Shown here piece by piece: positions 1 through 12,165 of a stretch of 64,000 nt of DNA. A model generated the notes under the pieces. That model ran no database searches. It saw only the letters and a list, made by a program, of their open reading frames with translations, and was not told where the DNA came from. Source of the DNA: Azadirachta indica (Eukaryota > Streptophyta > Magnoliopsida > Sapindales > Meliaceae); assembly GCA_022749755.1 (NCBI GenBank), contig CM040441.1, forward strand, positions 9,718,890 through 9,782,889, written 5' to 3'. Both the position numbers and the translations under genes were made by a program. Each line of letters begins with the position of its first letter. Position 1 is the stretch's first letter.

Positions 1-1122
1 TATCTATGGTTTTTAGGTTCTGATCTTTCCGTATTCCAACTTCTAACCTTTTAAGCACCGAATCCATCTATTACACTTAGGTTTTGAACTTGAAAAATAT
101 GGACAGGACTCGACATTGGAAAATTGTGGGTTGTAGTGCTTACACAAGTGAGAAGTTGCTTGAAGGATTTGACTGGTTCGTTCAGGACATTGCCTCCCGG
201 ATCTACATGCTTGACTAACCCATTTATTGTACACAATGTTCTTTCATGTACGGTATGTGTGATAGCTTAACTAAAACAGAGTGTGGTTTATGGGATGAAA
301 CTCGTCCCACTTCATGCAGATGTATGCGTGTGATTGCCTGGCTTAAGGGCCATATGTTTTCATGTGCTAGTAACTTCCTGAGGACAAGGACTGAACTTCT
401 TAACCGTATCATTGCATTAGGATTGTCTGCAAATGCTTTCGAATCTTAATCTTGTATATAAATTAATGAAGACAAACTTAATGCTAAAATATTGTATCTA
501 GCGGCTGTTTAGAACAAAGCTACATAAACAATAATAAACATATAATAGAAAAACTAGAGATGTAAGAAACCAACGGCCGTAGTTCTCTTGTTGTTTCAAG
601 TTAATATTGACCTTTATTATAGCCATATTCGGCAAATTCCCAGATTAGGACAGAGAGATTCTATTGATTTTTCTTTTAAAAAACCAATTGAATGGCAACC
701 AGAAGCAGACAATAAAGAATCCTGAAACAATGCACTTACGCGTATGTTTTTTTCTGTTTAAGCTAAAAGCATTAGGAAATAGGTGAAAAGAATAAGCACT
801 TTTGAGTATCCGCAAGCTTTTCCAAGGCACTTCCTCATACACCACTAAGTGCTCATTAATAAATTAATACAATGTTTGGCTAATAAGACCAATATTACCA
901 ACTGTTAATTTTGATGTTGTTAATTAATTAATATCCTATATATAACACAAACAAAATATCCACTAAGTACAAAAATCCAGAGTTTTGCTAGTTTAACAAT
1001 TTCATTATTGCCGCCAACAAATTAAATTCCATTTATCAAATTAAGAAACAAAGATTATTGATAAAAACAAAGTACAATAAGATTGTACATATAACCGAAT
1101 TATTAATTCTCAAATAAAACCA
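1..1122. other. AT-rich flank without a recognisable gene
   Basis: I see no convincing gene here. The first 450 bases are less AT-rich than the rest and hold several overlapping short open frames on both strands (for example + 246-449 and - 51-236). None has a recognisable domain, and they may be the remnant of a degraded gene or repeat. From 450 to 1122 the sequence is AT-rich spacer with no supported coding potential. Confidence 0.5.
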
Positions 1123-1885
1123 ATGTACAAAGTCATGGAAAAATGTTTCAGTTTTTCTCTTTTCCTTCTGCTTTTTCTGTTTTTGTGTCCTTACAATTTT
1201 GCTGCTGCTTCTAAATTGAAGAGTGACAAGCTTTGCAGCCAGTGTTCCACATGTGAGTCAAGCAAAAAATGTCCTGCAAGTGAAGCTTATCCCCATATGA
1301 CAGCATTAGACGACACCCTTATCGCCGGAGCATTGCAGTCGTATTTCGTAGACTCTGATGACTGGGGCGTTTACTCGGTTCCGAATGTTAAAGGTGGTGA
1401 GTCCAAGGAGTATAATGCTTATTCTGGCTGGGAATCTACTTGAGGTTCAGCTTCTGGCTACCACAGGTAGAACATTGTTTGCATCCCTTAATTAGCATTA
1501 AGTCTGTACAGGCTTCCTCAAGTACCCTCTTTAACAAAACTACAGGTTCAGCAACTATATGGATAAGTGTTCAGGAGGACAAAGCTACCTCACAGTGGAC
1601 AAAGATGATAAGGTGAAACTTCAATCTTTGAACTCCGTGGAAAGCTTAGCACAGGCCGACTGGAAATCCATTAATCCTCCAAAGAAGCTTAACCATCGAG
1701 AATTCCGGTTCTGGGTATCCGGCAGCACAGGAAAATGCTTAACTGTTTTTCCAGGGAAGAACAAAAACAAGAGAATTGTTGGCGTAGCTGAATGCAAGTT
1801 TGATGGCTCAAATGTTTGGCAGCTTTTTGCCTTCCGATTTCATTACCACAAGGCCTTCTGCTGCTGTGGTGTTCACAATGATTAA
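1123..1885 (+). pseudogene. Broken gene for a small secreted Cys-rich protein, possibly beta-trefoil lectin-like
   Basis: The first frame (1123-1443) begins with Met and a strongly hydrophobic signal peptide (residues about 6-29), then a Cys cluster with C-x2-C-x2-C spacing and a Trp/Tyr-rich segment. The second frame (about 1546-1885) contains the segments FRFWVSGSTGKCLTV and NVWQLFAF, which recall the CL-V and QxW features of ricin-B-type beta-trefoils; this is a weak resemblance, not an assignment. A possible intron lies between a donor at 1467 (CAG/gtagaa) and an acceptor ending at 1545 (ctacag), and its phase joins the two frames, but a TGA at 1441-1443 then falls inside exon 1. No other donor I tried gives a clean splice. 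It is most likely a recently broken secreted-protein gene; an unusual splice form or a base error is possible. The family is not recognised with confidence. Confidence 0.4.
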
Positions 1886-3201
1886 TTTCATGAAAATTCA
1901 TCAGAATCGAGAATAAAAATTATAGCTGTAGTCGTATCAAATTGGGGATTGCAATATTCCCACTTCAGGAATATGCAAAACAGATAATGTACTTATTCAG
2001 CATTCATATATGGAAATAAATAATGATCAAAACTATATTTACTACTGCTGTGCAATTAAAAGACATAACAACTCATTCCCAAACATTTCCAAGTATCACC
2101 AAAGTTATTCATGTACTAATGGTCTACAATATGCCTGCTTAAGATGTCAGACCAACTGGAATTTATTCTCTTAGAGAAAGAATTTCATATGATATATTGC
2201 TTTAATATATATATATATATGTATGTTTGCATGTATGTATGTATGTAGAAATTAGAAAATGTACAATATCATATGATATATAACTTTAATTTGTATTGTG
2301 AGTTAATTTAGATGATATAAAATCAATGATAAAATAAATTGAGGATAAATTATGTCAAAATATTGTTGCAAGTACATAAAAATTGAGAGAGAAGAAAAAA
2401 AACAAGAAAGTGTTAGATAACATTTAAAATTTACGTGTTAGAAAATAAAGTGATAAATCAAGCTATTATTGATACATAAAATATTTAATTTATTAAGATA
2501 TTTAGTTATTTAAATTTAAGTTAAAATTTTTAATTTAATTATATTTAACCATTTCAAGTGAGTTTTCAAACTTAAGTTTTGAGCAAAATGGACTATGTTT
2601 TTTGTGTAATGGTTTTTATGAATAATGTTTATGATGCTTTAATTTATATCTTGATATAGACTTTTTATATAATATGACAATATTGGCTTTGCTTATATTT
2701 ATATAAATATTTTATTTCATATATCTACAAAGAAAAAGAAAAGATAAATTTGGCCTAAACTTGAACTAAAAGTAAATACATATGTTGACTTTTCTCTACT
2801 CTTATCTCAGTGAACTTTTAATGTAATATCAATAGATTCTACATAATTATAATAAATTAGATTACACATGATACATGTTTTGAAGATTTCGGTAGGCCAA
2901 CCAATAATTGATGGATGGGATTTAACACAGTCCACATGATGATGTTTCCCGCGGGGTACACCCGAATAGGGAAAGATCATAACAAATGAGAATAATACGT
3001 GATTGATTAGAATGAAGAATTCCGGCAACAGACTCCAAACTGCTGTTATGCAATAATTAATGCCATAAAAACAAAGGCAATTTCATGAATTTTGACGGTG
3101 GATAAATATTTTAATTTTTGATGCAACATAATGTTAGCAGTACCGTTATCCTGTTTGAATTAATAGTGTGATATCAAAGGTGATAGCCGTGATATTGCCT
3201 C
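1886..3201. other. Intergenic region upstream of the P450 array
   Basis: AT-rich spacer with no gene. It holds a short TA run followed by GTAT-type repeats at about 2205-2245. The part at about 2880-3110 resembles about 21640-21910 (upstream of P450 copy D), sharing a stretch that ends in a conserved 'cagactccaaact...atgcaat' segment. This suggests a duplicated promoter-distal block; a fragment at about 41255-41340 is similar. Confidence 0.5.
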
Positions 3202-3209
3202 TATAAATA
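3202..3209 (+). promoter_or_regulatory. TATA box of P450 copy A
   Basis: TATAAATA lies 69 bp upstream of the ATG. The same box, followed by a conserved ATCACTAA-type stretch, occurs at matching distances before copies B, C, D and E, supporting it as the core promoter. Confidence 0.65.
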
Positions 3210-3270
3210 TCACTAATGGGTATAGGCTGGTGAATAAGTACTAACAGAAAACGCAGTAAATTGATAAGCC

Positions 3271-4926
3271 ATGGAACTTGTTATCCACTTCCTACTTCTC
3301 CTGGTTATACTTTTCACATCTCTCACCCTCTATTGCTTCTCTTTTCTATTCAAACCCGAAGCCAAACCCACCTTTCAAAATATTAATGCTGCTAAAAATC
3401 TCCGAGTTCCACCAGGGAGTAGAGGTTGGCCCTTTGTTGGTGAAACTCTTGAATTTCTTTCACTGGGGAGAAAGGGTTCTCTCGAAAAATTCATTTCAGA
3501 TAGAATAAACAAATACTCCTCCAAGCTTTTTAAGACATTATTTCTTGGTGAAACTATGGTGTTCGTATGCAGTGCAGAGGGAATCAAATTTTTGTTCTCC
3601 AATGAGAATAAACTCGTACAATCTTGGTTACCAGGTAATTTCGACAAAATCTTTCCGAATTCTGATAAAACGACCGTGGTGGATGAAACTATGAGAACCC
3701 GGAAAATCACTACTGCTTTTACTGAGCCAGCCGCACTTCGGAACTACGTTGGGTTTTTTGATGCAGTAGCAAAAGAGCATTTACTCAAGTACTGGGAGTG
3801 CAAACAACAGGTTAAGGTGCAACCCCTTGCCGAAAAATTCACATTTGCAATAGCCTGTCGATTGATTTTAAACATTCATGATTTGGAAACAGTGGAAGAA
3901 CTTGAGAAATTATTTAACAGCGTGCTTTCTGGTTTGATTTCATTGCCTATAAACCTCCCTGGAACAAGATACAACCGAGCACTTAAAGCGTCAAAGGAAC
4001 TTCGCAAGAAGTTTGGGGCGATGATTAGGCAGAGAAGGATTGATGTTCAGGAAAAGAAGAAATCAGATGAGTCAAAAGAAGACATATTTTCATTGCTACT
4101 AAAAGAGAAATACAAGGATGGCGAAAACGTTTCTGACTCTGATCTTGTCAACAAGATAACAGGGTTAATACTCGCTGCAATCATCAGTACAAGTGCAACA
4201 ACGGTTTCCATTATTAAGTTTCTTGCTGAGCTCCCACAAGTATACGAGGGAGTCCTTCAAGGTTTATGTCTATAGTATCTCATTCTTTTTTATTTTTTTT
4301 TCCCGATGTTTATATAATAAGGTATAGGCAACTACTTACCTTCTTTTTGTATAAAAAAGAGCATAGGGAGATAGCAAAATCGAAAGGACCAGAAGAGTTG
4401 TTGAATTTTGAGGACATAAGAAAGATGAAGTACTCGTGGAATGTTGCAAGTGAAGCGTTAAGATTGCAACCACCAAGTTTCGGAACCTTCAGGGAGGTTA
4501 TCACTGACTTCGAATACAGTGGATTTATAATTCCAAAGGGATCGAAGGTAATATACTTTGCGCATTATATTGTTTATCATGTGTGTATTCAACATTTATA
4601 TTGTTTAATGCTTTGCGTGCATGCAGTTGCACTGGGCTATGCTTGGCACGCATAAAAATCCGGAATACTTTCCGGATCCTGAAAAGTTTGATCCATCGAG
4701 ATTTGAAGGAAATCAAGAGAGAGTTCCATTCTCGTATGTTCCATTTGGAGGAGGTCCTCACATATGTCCTGGAAAGGAGTATGCAAGGATACAAATCCTT
4801 GTATTCTTGCATAATGTCATCACTAAATTCAGGTGGAAGAAGGTGTTCCAAGATGAGCAGATGATAAGAGATCCACAATTAATTGCCGCCAAAGGACTTC
4901 CAATTCATCTGTTTCCCCGTAAGTAA
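3271..4926 (+). CDS. Cytochrome P450, CYP716-like (copy A, the only intact one)
   Basis: Exons 3271-4261, 4360-4547 and 4627-4926 splice at GT-AG sites (phase 1, then phase 0) to 492 codons, close to the usual length for the family. Seen: an N-terminal hydrophobic anchor (residues about 3-27) for the ER membrane; a proline hinge [16 protein letters not shown] typical of CYP716; ExxR as E362-A-L-R365; FDPSRF (PERF-type); and heme loop [10 protein letters not shown] with ligand Cys440. The I-helix reads AAIISTS (about 302-308) and lacks the usual Asp/Glu of the oxygen-activating pair. Known for the family: most CYP716 enzymes oxidise pentacyclic triterpenes such as beta-amyrin, lupeol or alpha-amyrin, often at C-28. 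Substrate and product here are not readable from sequence. It heads a five-copy tandem array and is the only copy without a lesion. The ATG matches the start context AAGCCATGG kept in the paralogues. Confidence 0.88.
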
Positions 4927-7900
4927 CCATATATTAACATAAGCTTTGAATCTATCCGTCTCCAGTCCACTCAAGGGACAACATAATAATCAAATAAAGA
5001 TTATAAAGATCCTGAAAATCCTTCGCTATATATATCCATGAAGATCTCTCAAGATTTGCTGATCGATTTACAATAATCAAGCCATCACTAAATTAATAGT
5101 CGATCATCATCAGACAAGTGATGCGAAAGTTAATCCCTCATTTGTATAATTTCGAGTCATTATTATTTTGAGTCTGATTATCGTCTATAAAGAGAGAATT
5201 TGTAATATATTTTTAAGTGAGTGAAAATTATATCATTTCCTCTATTTATAAAATTCTTCATTTTCTTCTTCTTCTCATTGCTGTTAGTACTGTACATTAA
5301 TTAATTAGTTTTTTCTTTCTTGTGAGCTTCTGGGGTGCCGAGCTTTGCCGTTGTGAGTTTGGATGTGTTTTAATTTGTGACCTTGTCGTTTCATTGTTTA
5401 TGCCAATCCCACAATTGTTCTACTAAGCAGCAAGGTAGTGATACAGGTATATCAACACAAGTACAATAGGATGCACGATAAATTTTCTCAGAGAATCCTA
5501 AAGAAGATTAAAAGTCCATAAAACAAGTGGTAGTCAGCATATATAATTCACATATAGTTGATATACCTCGTTCATTACAATTCAAGATAATTTTATTTAA
5601 TAAGATTATTTGATTTTAATTTGAGAATGAAATTAGACACGCTGGAGTTGCCATAATCAACGTACAATATATATCACATAACATCACTCTGTATAATAAA
5701 TCAATATCAGAGAATGAAATCCTTTATAAGATTAATCATAGGCTGAGTTATGTTTCACAAATGTACGGTAACACATCCTCTTCTTCTCTCTTTCTTAATG
5801 ATTTCAGAGCTTCCTCTCTTCTATCCTGCAGCCACCATCCTAATCAACATTCCAAACATTGAAAGTTGGAGTTGACAAAGATCAGCAATTCAGGAACGAT
5901 GAGGATCGTAGTATCATAAAGGGAGAGACAGTTCCCGTTTGTTTATGGAATTGATGTAGCATCCATGAAACCTGCAGGGTAAGTCTTAACTGTTTGAACC
6001 TTTGCATTTAACCTTTTGCTGTATCGATGTATGCAATTTTTTGGGGTGATGCTTGCTTAGAATCAATTAATTGTCAGTTTTAAAAATTTTGCATTATTTT
6101 CTGTTAATATAGTTTTAAACACTTATTATTTTTCAATTTTTTTAAAAAGTTATTTGTGATAATCAAATAATTAATAAATTTTTATAAAAAATTCTAATTG
6201 TAATAGTTTTATCGGTAAATAATTTATTTCGAAAAAACTCATATTTGAAAAGGTTATATCAAATGGACTCTAATTTTTTTTTAACTCTTGTTTAATCTTT
6301 ATTTTAAGGGATTAGGTTCGTTATGTTCCCCATCCCCCATATATTGTTTCTTTTGCTTTTTATTTAATAAATTTGACTTCTTTGAGGTATTACCAAAATA
6401 AAAATACAGAAATAGTTAAAGAACAAGTACAAGATTGCAAACTTCTATACAAATTCAATCATAAAATCCGTAAAAAAATAGTTATATAAAAACAGTTGTT
6501 AGTATAAATATATTATTTTTCATTATTAACGATTACAATGATAGAAAGTCATTTGTGACGAGGGAAATTGGGAAATAAAAATAAAATTGGACTAATAATA
6601 TACATAAAGAATCTTCTTTTCAAGGTGTATATACATTATAAATAGCTATTGTTAATTGTGTTTGTTTGAGCATCCTTTTCTCTGTTTTTTTTTCCCTTTA
6701 TATATTTTCTTACTTTTCCATGCCTTTTTTTTTTAATTCAAACCAATTAAAGATAAAGAGATATTATTAAAGTCTACACCCAATATGTTAAACACTAACC
6801 ATTGTTTAATGATGATGAAAATGATTTTACACAATTAATTACAGAATTATTGGAGAATGATTCAACAATATAATAAAGAAGATCCAAAGTGGAATGAATG
6901 GTTGATCAAAATGAGACGTTAACAGACATTTAATTATCATTTAAAATTGTTGAAATTATTGAGCTAAGGTGGCACATAGCATTATCAAATGGTGAATGCA
7001 TATTTCAATTTAATATTTAGAGCATATTTTTGTTCAATTTACTTTAATTTCAAATATATATGATAATTAAAAGTATTTAGTATATATATTAATTTTATTT
7101 AAATTTTCGATTAACGGCCGGCAAGTATATTATGTATATACGCAGTTAGAAATAATTCGGTAACATGATTTTAGAACAACTATTTTTGTTTTAAAATTTT
7201 GTGAAAATATTCGCTTACAAAATATCAACCCCTTATTCTTCATTTTTACTTGAACTTGAGATGGTTTGAGAGTGTTCAATATACAAACTATAGCTTGATT
7301 TTAAAAGTATGCTATATATTCTAACTTTTTTCAATTATAAATATTGTCATGGTTTAAGCTTGATTTTAATGTATAATTAAAATATTTATTTACATTTATG
7401 TGATAAAACTCATTTAATAAATCCAGATTTAGAGATGAAGGAAATGATAAAAATAAGGATGAAGATTACGAATTAATTCAAGATTTATTAGATGAACTAA
7501 TATATAGAATGTGAAAAAATTTAAAATAAATATGTCATAATCAATCCTAATAAGTCAAATTTTTGTATAAGCTGACAAATTGAGACTTTCTTTTTAAGTA
7601 TTTTCATAATTAGCAGGACTTATTAAATTGTTAGACCAAACTTTAGAGACTAAAATATCCTTTACAAGAAAATATATCCTAAATTATGATAAAATTACTT
7701 TCTCTTTGGGTGTTTTATTTTATTCTATAAATAACATCATGTAACATATTTTAAGTAATAACATGTAAAATTATTTTTCTATTTTAAAAATTTCTTCACA
7801 TATAAAATTGCTAGTTGCACATGCTAGCCATCTGCCCCTCGTAGCCATTCAACAACGACGACCCAAAGATTTAATTAAACTAGTTTTTAAAGTATATATT

Positions 7901-9810
7901 ATGTAATTAGTTTGACTAACTTAGGCCTATTTATACTTTTATACTGCAACTCGTGATTTGAATATAAAGAATGACGTGAGCTACTTTGTGTCTTTTTATG
8001 TACCTCATAAAAAATTTGTGTAATAAGTAACATCGTTTTAACTAACACTTTAATTAAAAAAACGTATAAAGTCCTTTTAGAAAATATTTCTGCAAACTAT
8101 TCTCAAAAACACTTACAATACAAATTATAACATTAAAATATTCGTACTTCCACTTTTAATAACAAAAAGCAAACCTTGTCCACTATACCTCTTCTTTTCT
8201 TTTAATTAAATAAAATGCATGGTATGGACTGGTTTGTTTTGTTATATTATATTTGTTTTCTAAAAACAATTTCTTTTATTACTTTAATTTAAAGATTTCA
8301 CCGAAGTTCATTTTTCCTTTTTATTTTAATTCTTTATTGTGACGGTTTTTTTTTTTTTTTAAATTAGAGAGAACATGAATTAGAAGTAATTAATGTTTGA
8401 TTGGATTTTCTTCCTGTCAAACGGCACTAAACGTGTCATCAATAATGTCTAACACCTAGGCATTTGCTAAAATAATAATAATATTTAGATTCACCTGGTG
8501 CATAAAATTTTCTATATGGATTTCGTTTTAATTTTAAAGTAACACAGATTTTTGACAAGGTACATAAAGAGGCACAAATTAATCAAGTCATTATTGTGAG
8601 TTGCCGTGTGAAAAGTATAAATAGTCCTAATTCAACCCACTTACATAAGACTTTAAAGACTAATTTAAAAATCTTTGAGTAATCGTTGTTGAATGGCTAT
8701 GTGGGGGCAACTGGTTGCAGTGCGGTCAGCAATTTTATAAGTGAAAAACTTTTAAAATAGAGAAATAATAAGTACTTAAAATAGAAAAATATATTATCAC
8801 ATTCTTACCTTGAGATTTGGGTTTGTATTACTTAGAGATATATATCAAATACCTCTCATATGGTGATAGTCTTCTGTTAGTTGACCATTGTATTTAAAGA
8901 CCAAAATGTTTAAGTAACAATATTATGCTATTTTGCACGAGTTTGGTTGTCTGATTTTGAATACAACTCGTACACAATAAATGTTTATAGGGAGCTTATA
9001 TATAGGGATGTTGGTAGGAAAACTATTACTATATTAGAGATCAACAATTAGATTATTCATTTTTGCTTTTCAAACATGAATGTGTCAGTATCATTTTCTC
9101 GTGATTTTTTTTGAATTGCAGAGGGTATATGGTTATTTTATTTACTTTGTAAAGTTGAATAAGTTAACTAACACATCAACAGAAATACTAATTAGTTATA
9201 TCGCCGTATGTGCGCAAAAAAAGGTTTATCTCAGCCACATTTTATAATCAAAAGTATGTAATTGGGCCATTCTAGTGCATGCATCATTTTGGATTAGTTG
9301 ACGTAGGAGATACGTAGTACATACTCAATGGCAGTTGGTGATGGTTGGCGGCATTAACAATTCATTAAACTCATTGGTACATTTTAAATTTCAATTTTGG
9401 TGATGTGGATAATGTTTTTCATGTCAAACAACTACATACATATGCATTAATAGTTAATAGGGATATAACAATAAAATCACATTTTTAATTCAAATAAACA
9501 ATGCAAACTAATAAACTAGGACTTTTTTGAGTATTTTTATAACTAGTGGGGCGTATTATAAGGCCAAATCTTAGGGACTAAAATATTTTTTACCCTTTCT
9601 TATGCACCTAGTTCAAGTTGTAACTAATTCTCTAAATATTAGTTTATGTGGTATTTAAAGATGCCTCCGAGGTTTAATGATATAGGTGTTTCAAGAACAA
9701 ACATATAGTCCGGCTTCTCTCATTTCTAATAGTATGCAATTATGATTAGAAGCCGTTCACTAATTTATAGTTTTCTCAAACTTCAGGACATCTATCGTTT
9801 CAACATCATC
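4927..9810. other. Spacer A-B: duplicated non-coding block with NLR debris
   Basis: No gene is seen. At about 5038-5080 is a short piece matching the tail of the NLR relics found after copies D and E (segment around 'caagatttgctgat'), so this unit kept only the end of that relic. The motif 'catccatgaaacctgcagggtaagtc' at about 5960 recurs, slightly changed, near 13155, 26810, 35290 and 56450. The stretch about 5980-9060 aligns by eye with about 13170-15370 (after B) and about 26826-31100 (after D), so it belongs to the duplicated unit. The last 120 bases carry the copy B promoter. Confidence 0.6.
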
Positions 9811-9818
9811 TATAAATA
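9811..9818 (+). promoter_or_regulatory. TATA box of P450 copy B
   Basis: TATAAATA lies 67 bp upstream of the ancestral ATG. About 110 bp further upstream (about 9690-9760) is a block ('aagaacaaacatatagtcc' and following) shared with the promoters of copies D and E but not recognised before A or C. Confidence 0.6.
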
Positions 9819-9877
9819 TCACTAAGAGGTGGTAGCCTGGTGCATAACTATCAGAAACCACAGCAAATTAATAAGCC

Positions 9878-11540
9878 ATGGAACTTGTTATCCTTGTCCT
9901 ACTTCTCCTGGTTATTTCTCGCATCTCTCGCCATTTATTATTTCTCTTTTCTGCCCAAAACCAAACCCAAACCCACCTTTCAAAGTATTAACAATGCTGA
10001 AAGTCTCCAAGTTCCACCAGGGAGCACAGGTTGGCCCTTTGTTGGTGAAACTCTTGAATTTCTTTCGCTGAGGAAAAGAGGCTCTCCGGAAAAATTCATT
10101 TCAGATAGAGTAAACAAATATTCCTCCAAGCTTTTCAAGACATCATACCTTGGGGAAACTATGGTGTTCTTGTGCAGTGCAGAGGGAATCAAATTCTTGT
10201 TCTCCAATGAGAACAAACTTGTACAATCTTGGTTACCAGTTAACTTCGACAAAATCTTCCCGAATTCTGATAAAACGACCATGGTGGATGAAACTATGAG
10301 AATGCGGAAAATTACTACGGCTTTTAATGAGCCTGCTGCACTCCAAAACTACGTTGGATTTGTGGATGCAGTAGCAAAAGAGCATTTACTCAAGTATTGG
10401 GAGTGCAAACAACAGGTTAAGGTGCAACCCCTAGCAGAAAAGTTCACATTTACATTAACGCGTCGATTGATGTTAAACATTCATGATTCGGAAACAGTGG
10501 AAGAACTTGAAAAATTGTTCAATAGTTTGGTTTCTGGTTTGATTTCATTGCCTATAAATCTCCCTGGAACAAGATACAGCCGAGCACTTAAAGCATCAAA
10601 GGAACTTCGCAAGAAGTTTGCAAGAGGCAATGATTAGGCAGAGAAGAATTGATGTTCAGGAAAAGAAGAAACCAGAGTCAAAGCGAGACATATTTTCATT
10701 GCTACTACGAGAGAAATACAAGGATGGCGAAGAGGTTTCCGATTCTGATCTTGCCAACAAGATAACAGGGTTAATACTCGCTTCACACATGTCTACAAGT
10801 GCAACCATGGTTTCCATTATTAATTTTCTTGCTGAGCTACCACAAGTATACGAGGGAGTCCTTGAAGGTATATGTCTATAGCTTCTCATTCTTTTTTCTT
10901 TTCCCCTGATGTTTATATAACAAGGTATACGCAGCGAATTAACTTTCTAGTTAACTTCTTTTTCTATAAAAAGAGCAAACGGAGATAGCAAAATCGAAAG
11001 GACCGGAAGAGTTGTTGAATTTTGAGGACATAAGAAAGATGAAGTATTCGTGGAATGTTGCAAGTGAAGTGTTGAGATTGGTGCCTCCAGGTTTCGGAAC
11101 CTTCAGGGAGGCTCCCACTGACTTCGAATACAGTGGATTTATAATTCCAAAGGGATGTAAGGTACTATGCTTTGTGCATTATATTGTTTAGCTTGTGTAT
11201 ATCCAACGTATATAGTGCTTGATGCTTTTCATACATGCAGTTACACTGGGCTATGCTTGGCACGCAAAAAAATCCTGAATACTTTCCTGATCCTGAAAAG
11301 TTTGATCCATCGAGATTTGAAGGAAATCGACAGAGAGTTCCATTCTCGTATGTCCCATTTGGAGGAGGTCCTCACATATGTCCTGGAAAGGAGTATGCAA
11401 GGTTACAAATCCTTGTATTCATGCACAATGTGATCACTAAATTCAGGTGGGTGAAGGTTTTCCAGGATGAACAAATGATATGGGATCCACTTTTAGTTGC
11501 TGCCAAAGGACTTTCAATTCATCTTTATCCCCATAACTAA
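9878..11540 (+). pseudogene. CYP716-like P450 copy B, two indels in exon 1
   Basis: Exons by homology are 9878-10867, 10974-11161 and 11241-11540. The ancestral ATG (9878) is kept, but two bases are missing at about 9915 in the membrane-anchor codons, and four bases are extra at about 10620-10624, just after the KELRKKF segment. Their sum does not restore the frame. Between the lesions the frame is well preserved (hinge [16 protein letters not shown]); after them come I-helix ASHMSTS, ExxR (E-V-L-R), FDPSRF and [10 protein letters not shown]. No in-frame ATG precedes the hinge in the surviving frame; the next is deep inside (ETMVF). Splice sites and intron sizes match copy A, so this is a duplicated genomic copy, not a retrocopy. 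The otherwise clean coding sequence suggests recent inactivation. Confidence 0.8.
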
Positions 11541-11874
11541 CCATATATTAACATAATATGCTTAAATAATTAATTGTTTTGTTTCTTCTTCTTCTTTCTT
11601 TGTTGGATCAACATTAAATATTTACAACACATCTTGAAACAAGCTGTGCATCCGTCCCTCTCTTTCTATATCTAGCTGGATAAAAATGGTCATGCTAGCC
11701 TGGCTATGTATGCAAATAAAGGAATAAAATACCTTTCACGTAAATGTGAAATGTAACTTAAATAGTCTAATTTGACGTATGGATTATCACCTCATCTATG
11801 ATGGTGTATAATTGTATCAAAATTGTATTTGTACAGTGTTAGTTGAATGAAAAAAAAATATTTTGGTTGATCGT

Positions 11875-12165
11875 TTACTTTGTGGAATCCACATCACATG
11901 GTTTTACGTGGACAGCAAAGCAAAGCTTCATTGACTTATATTTCTGGTTTTCAGGATTCATTCATCAAATTTCCTTGCTTGCTCTCAACAACCTTATCTT
12001 CTTTTCAACGAGCTACGTAGATTTCTTTCTTTCCGGAAAACAAACGAAACCATGGTTGTGGGAGAGATCTTAGTCTCTGTTTTCTTCCAAGATTGGCATC
12101 CCGAGAGTTGCTCAACTTTGGATCGTCATATTCATTATAATTAAACAAGTCATATATATTTTGCA
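11875..12165 (+). pseudogene. NLR 5' relic after P450 B
   Basis: This matches the 5' leader and first codons of the NLR genes on the other strand of the window (compare the reverse complement of about 54720-54980). It covers the leader ('tttgtggaatccacatcaca...'), the ATG at 12052, and codons for MVVGEIL, then a 13-bp gap after TTTC(T/C)AAG and GATTGGCATCCCGAGAGTTGCTC. The gap shifts the frame at once and the rest of the gene is absent. The relic at 34167 has the same gap. Confidence 0.7.

Noticed and set aside
43..449. Short open frames on both strands at the left edge
   Set aside because: No recognisable domain, no clear start context, and both strands open at once; chance or remnant.
3375..3710. 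Long minus-strand open frames opposite P450 exon 1 (also at 9980, 23285 and 32079)
   Set aside because: They recur at the same place in every copy and mirror the P450 coding frame; the codon structure belongs to the + strand gene.
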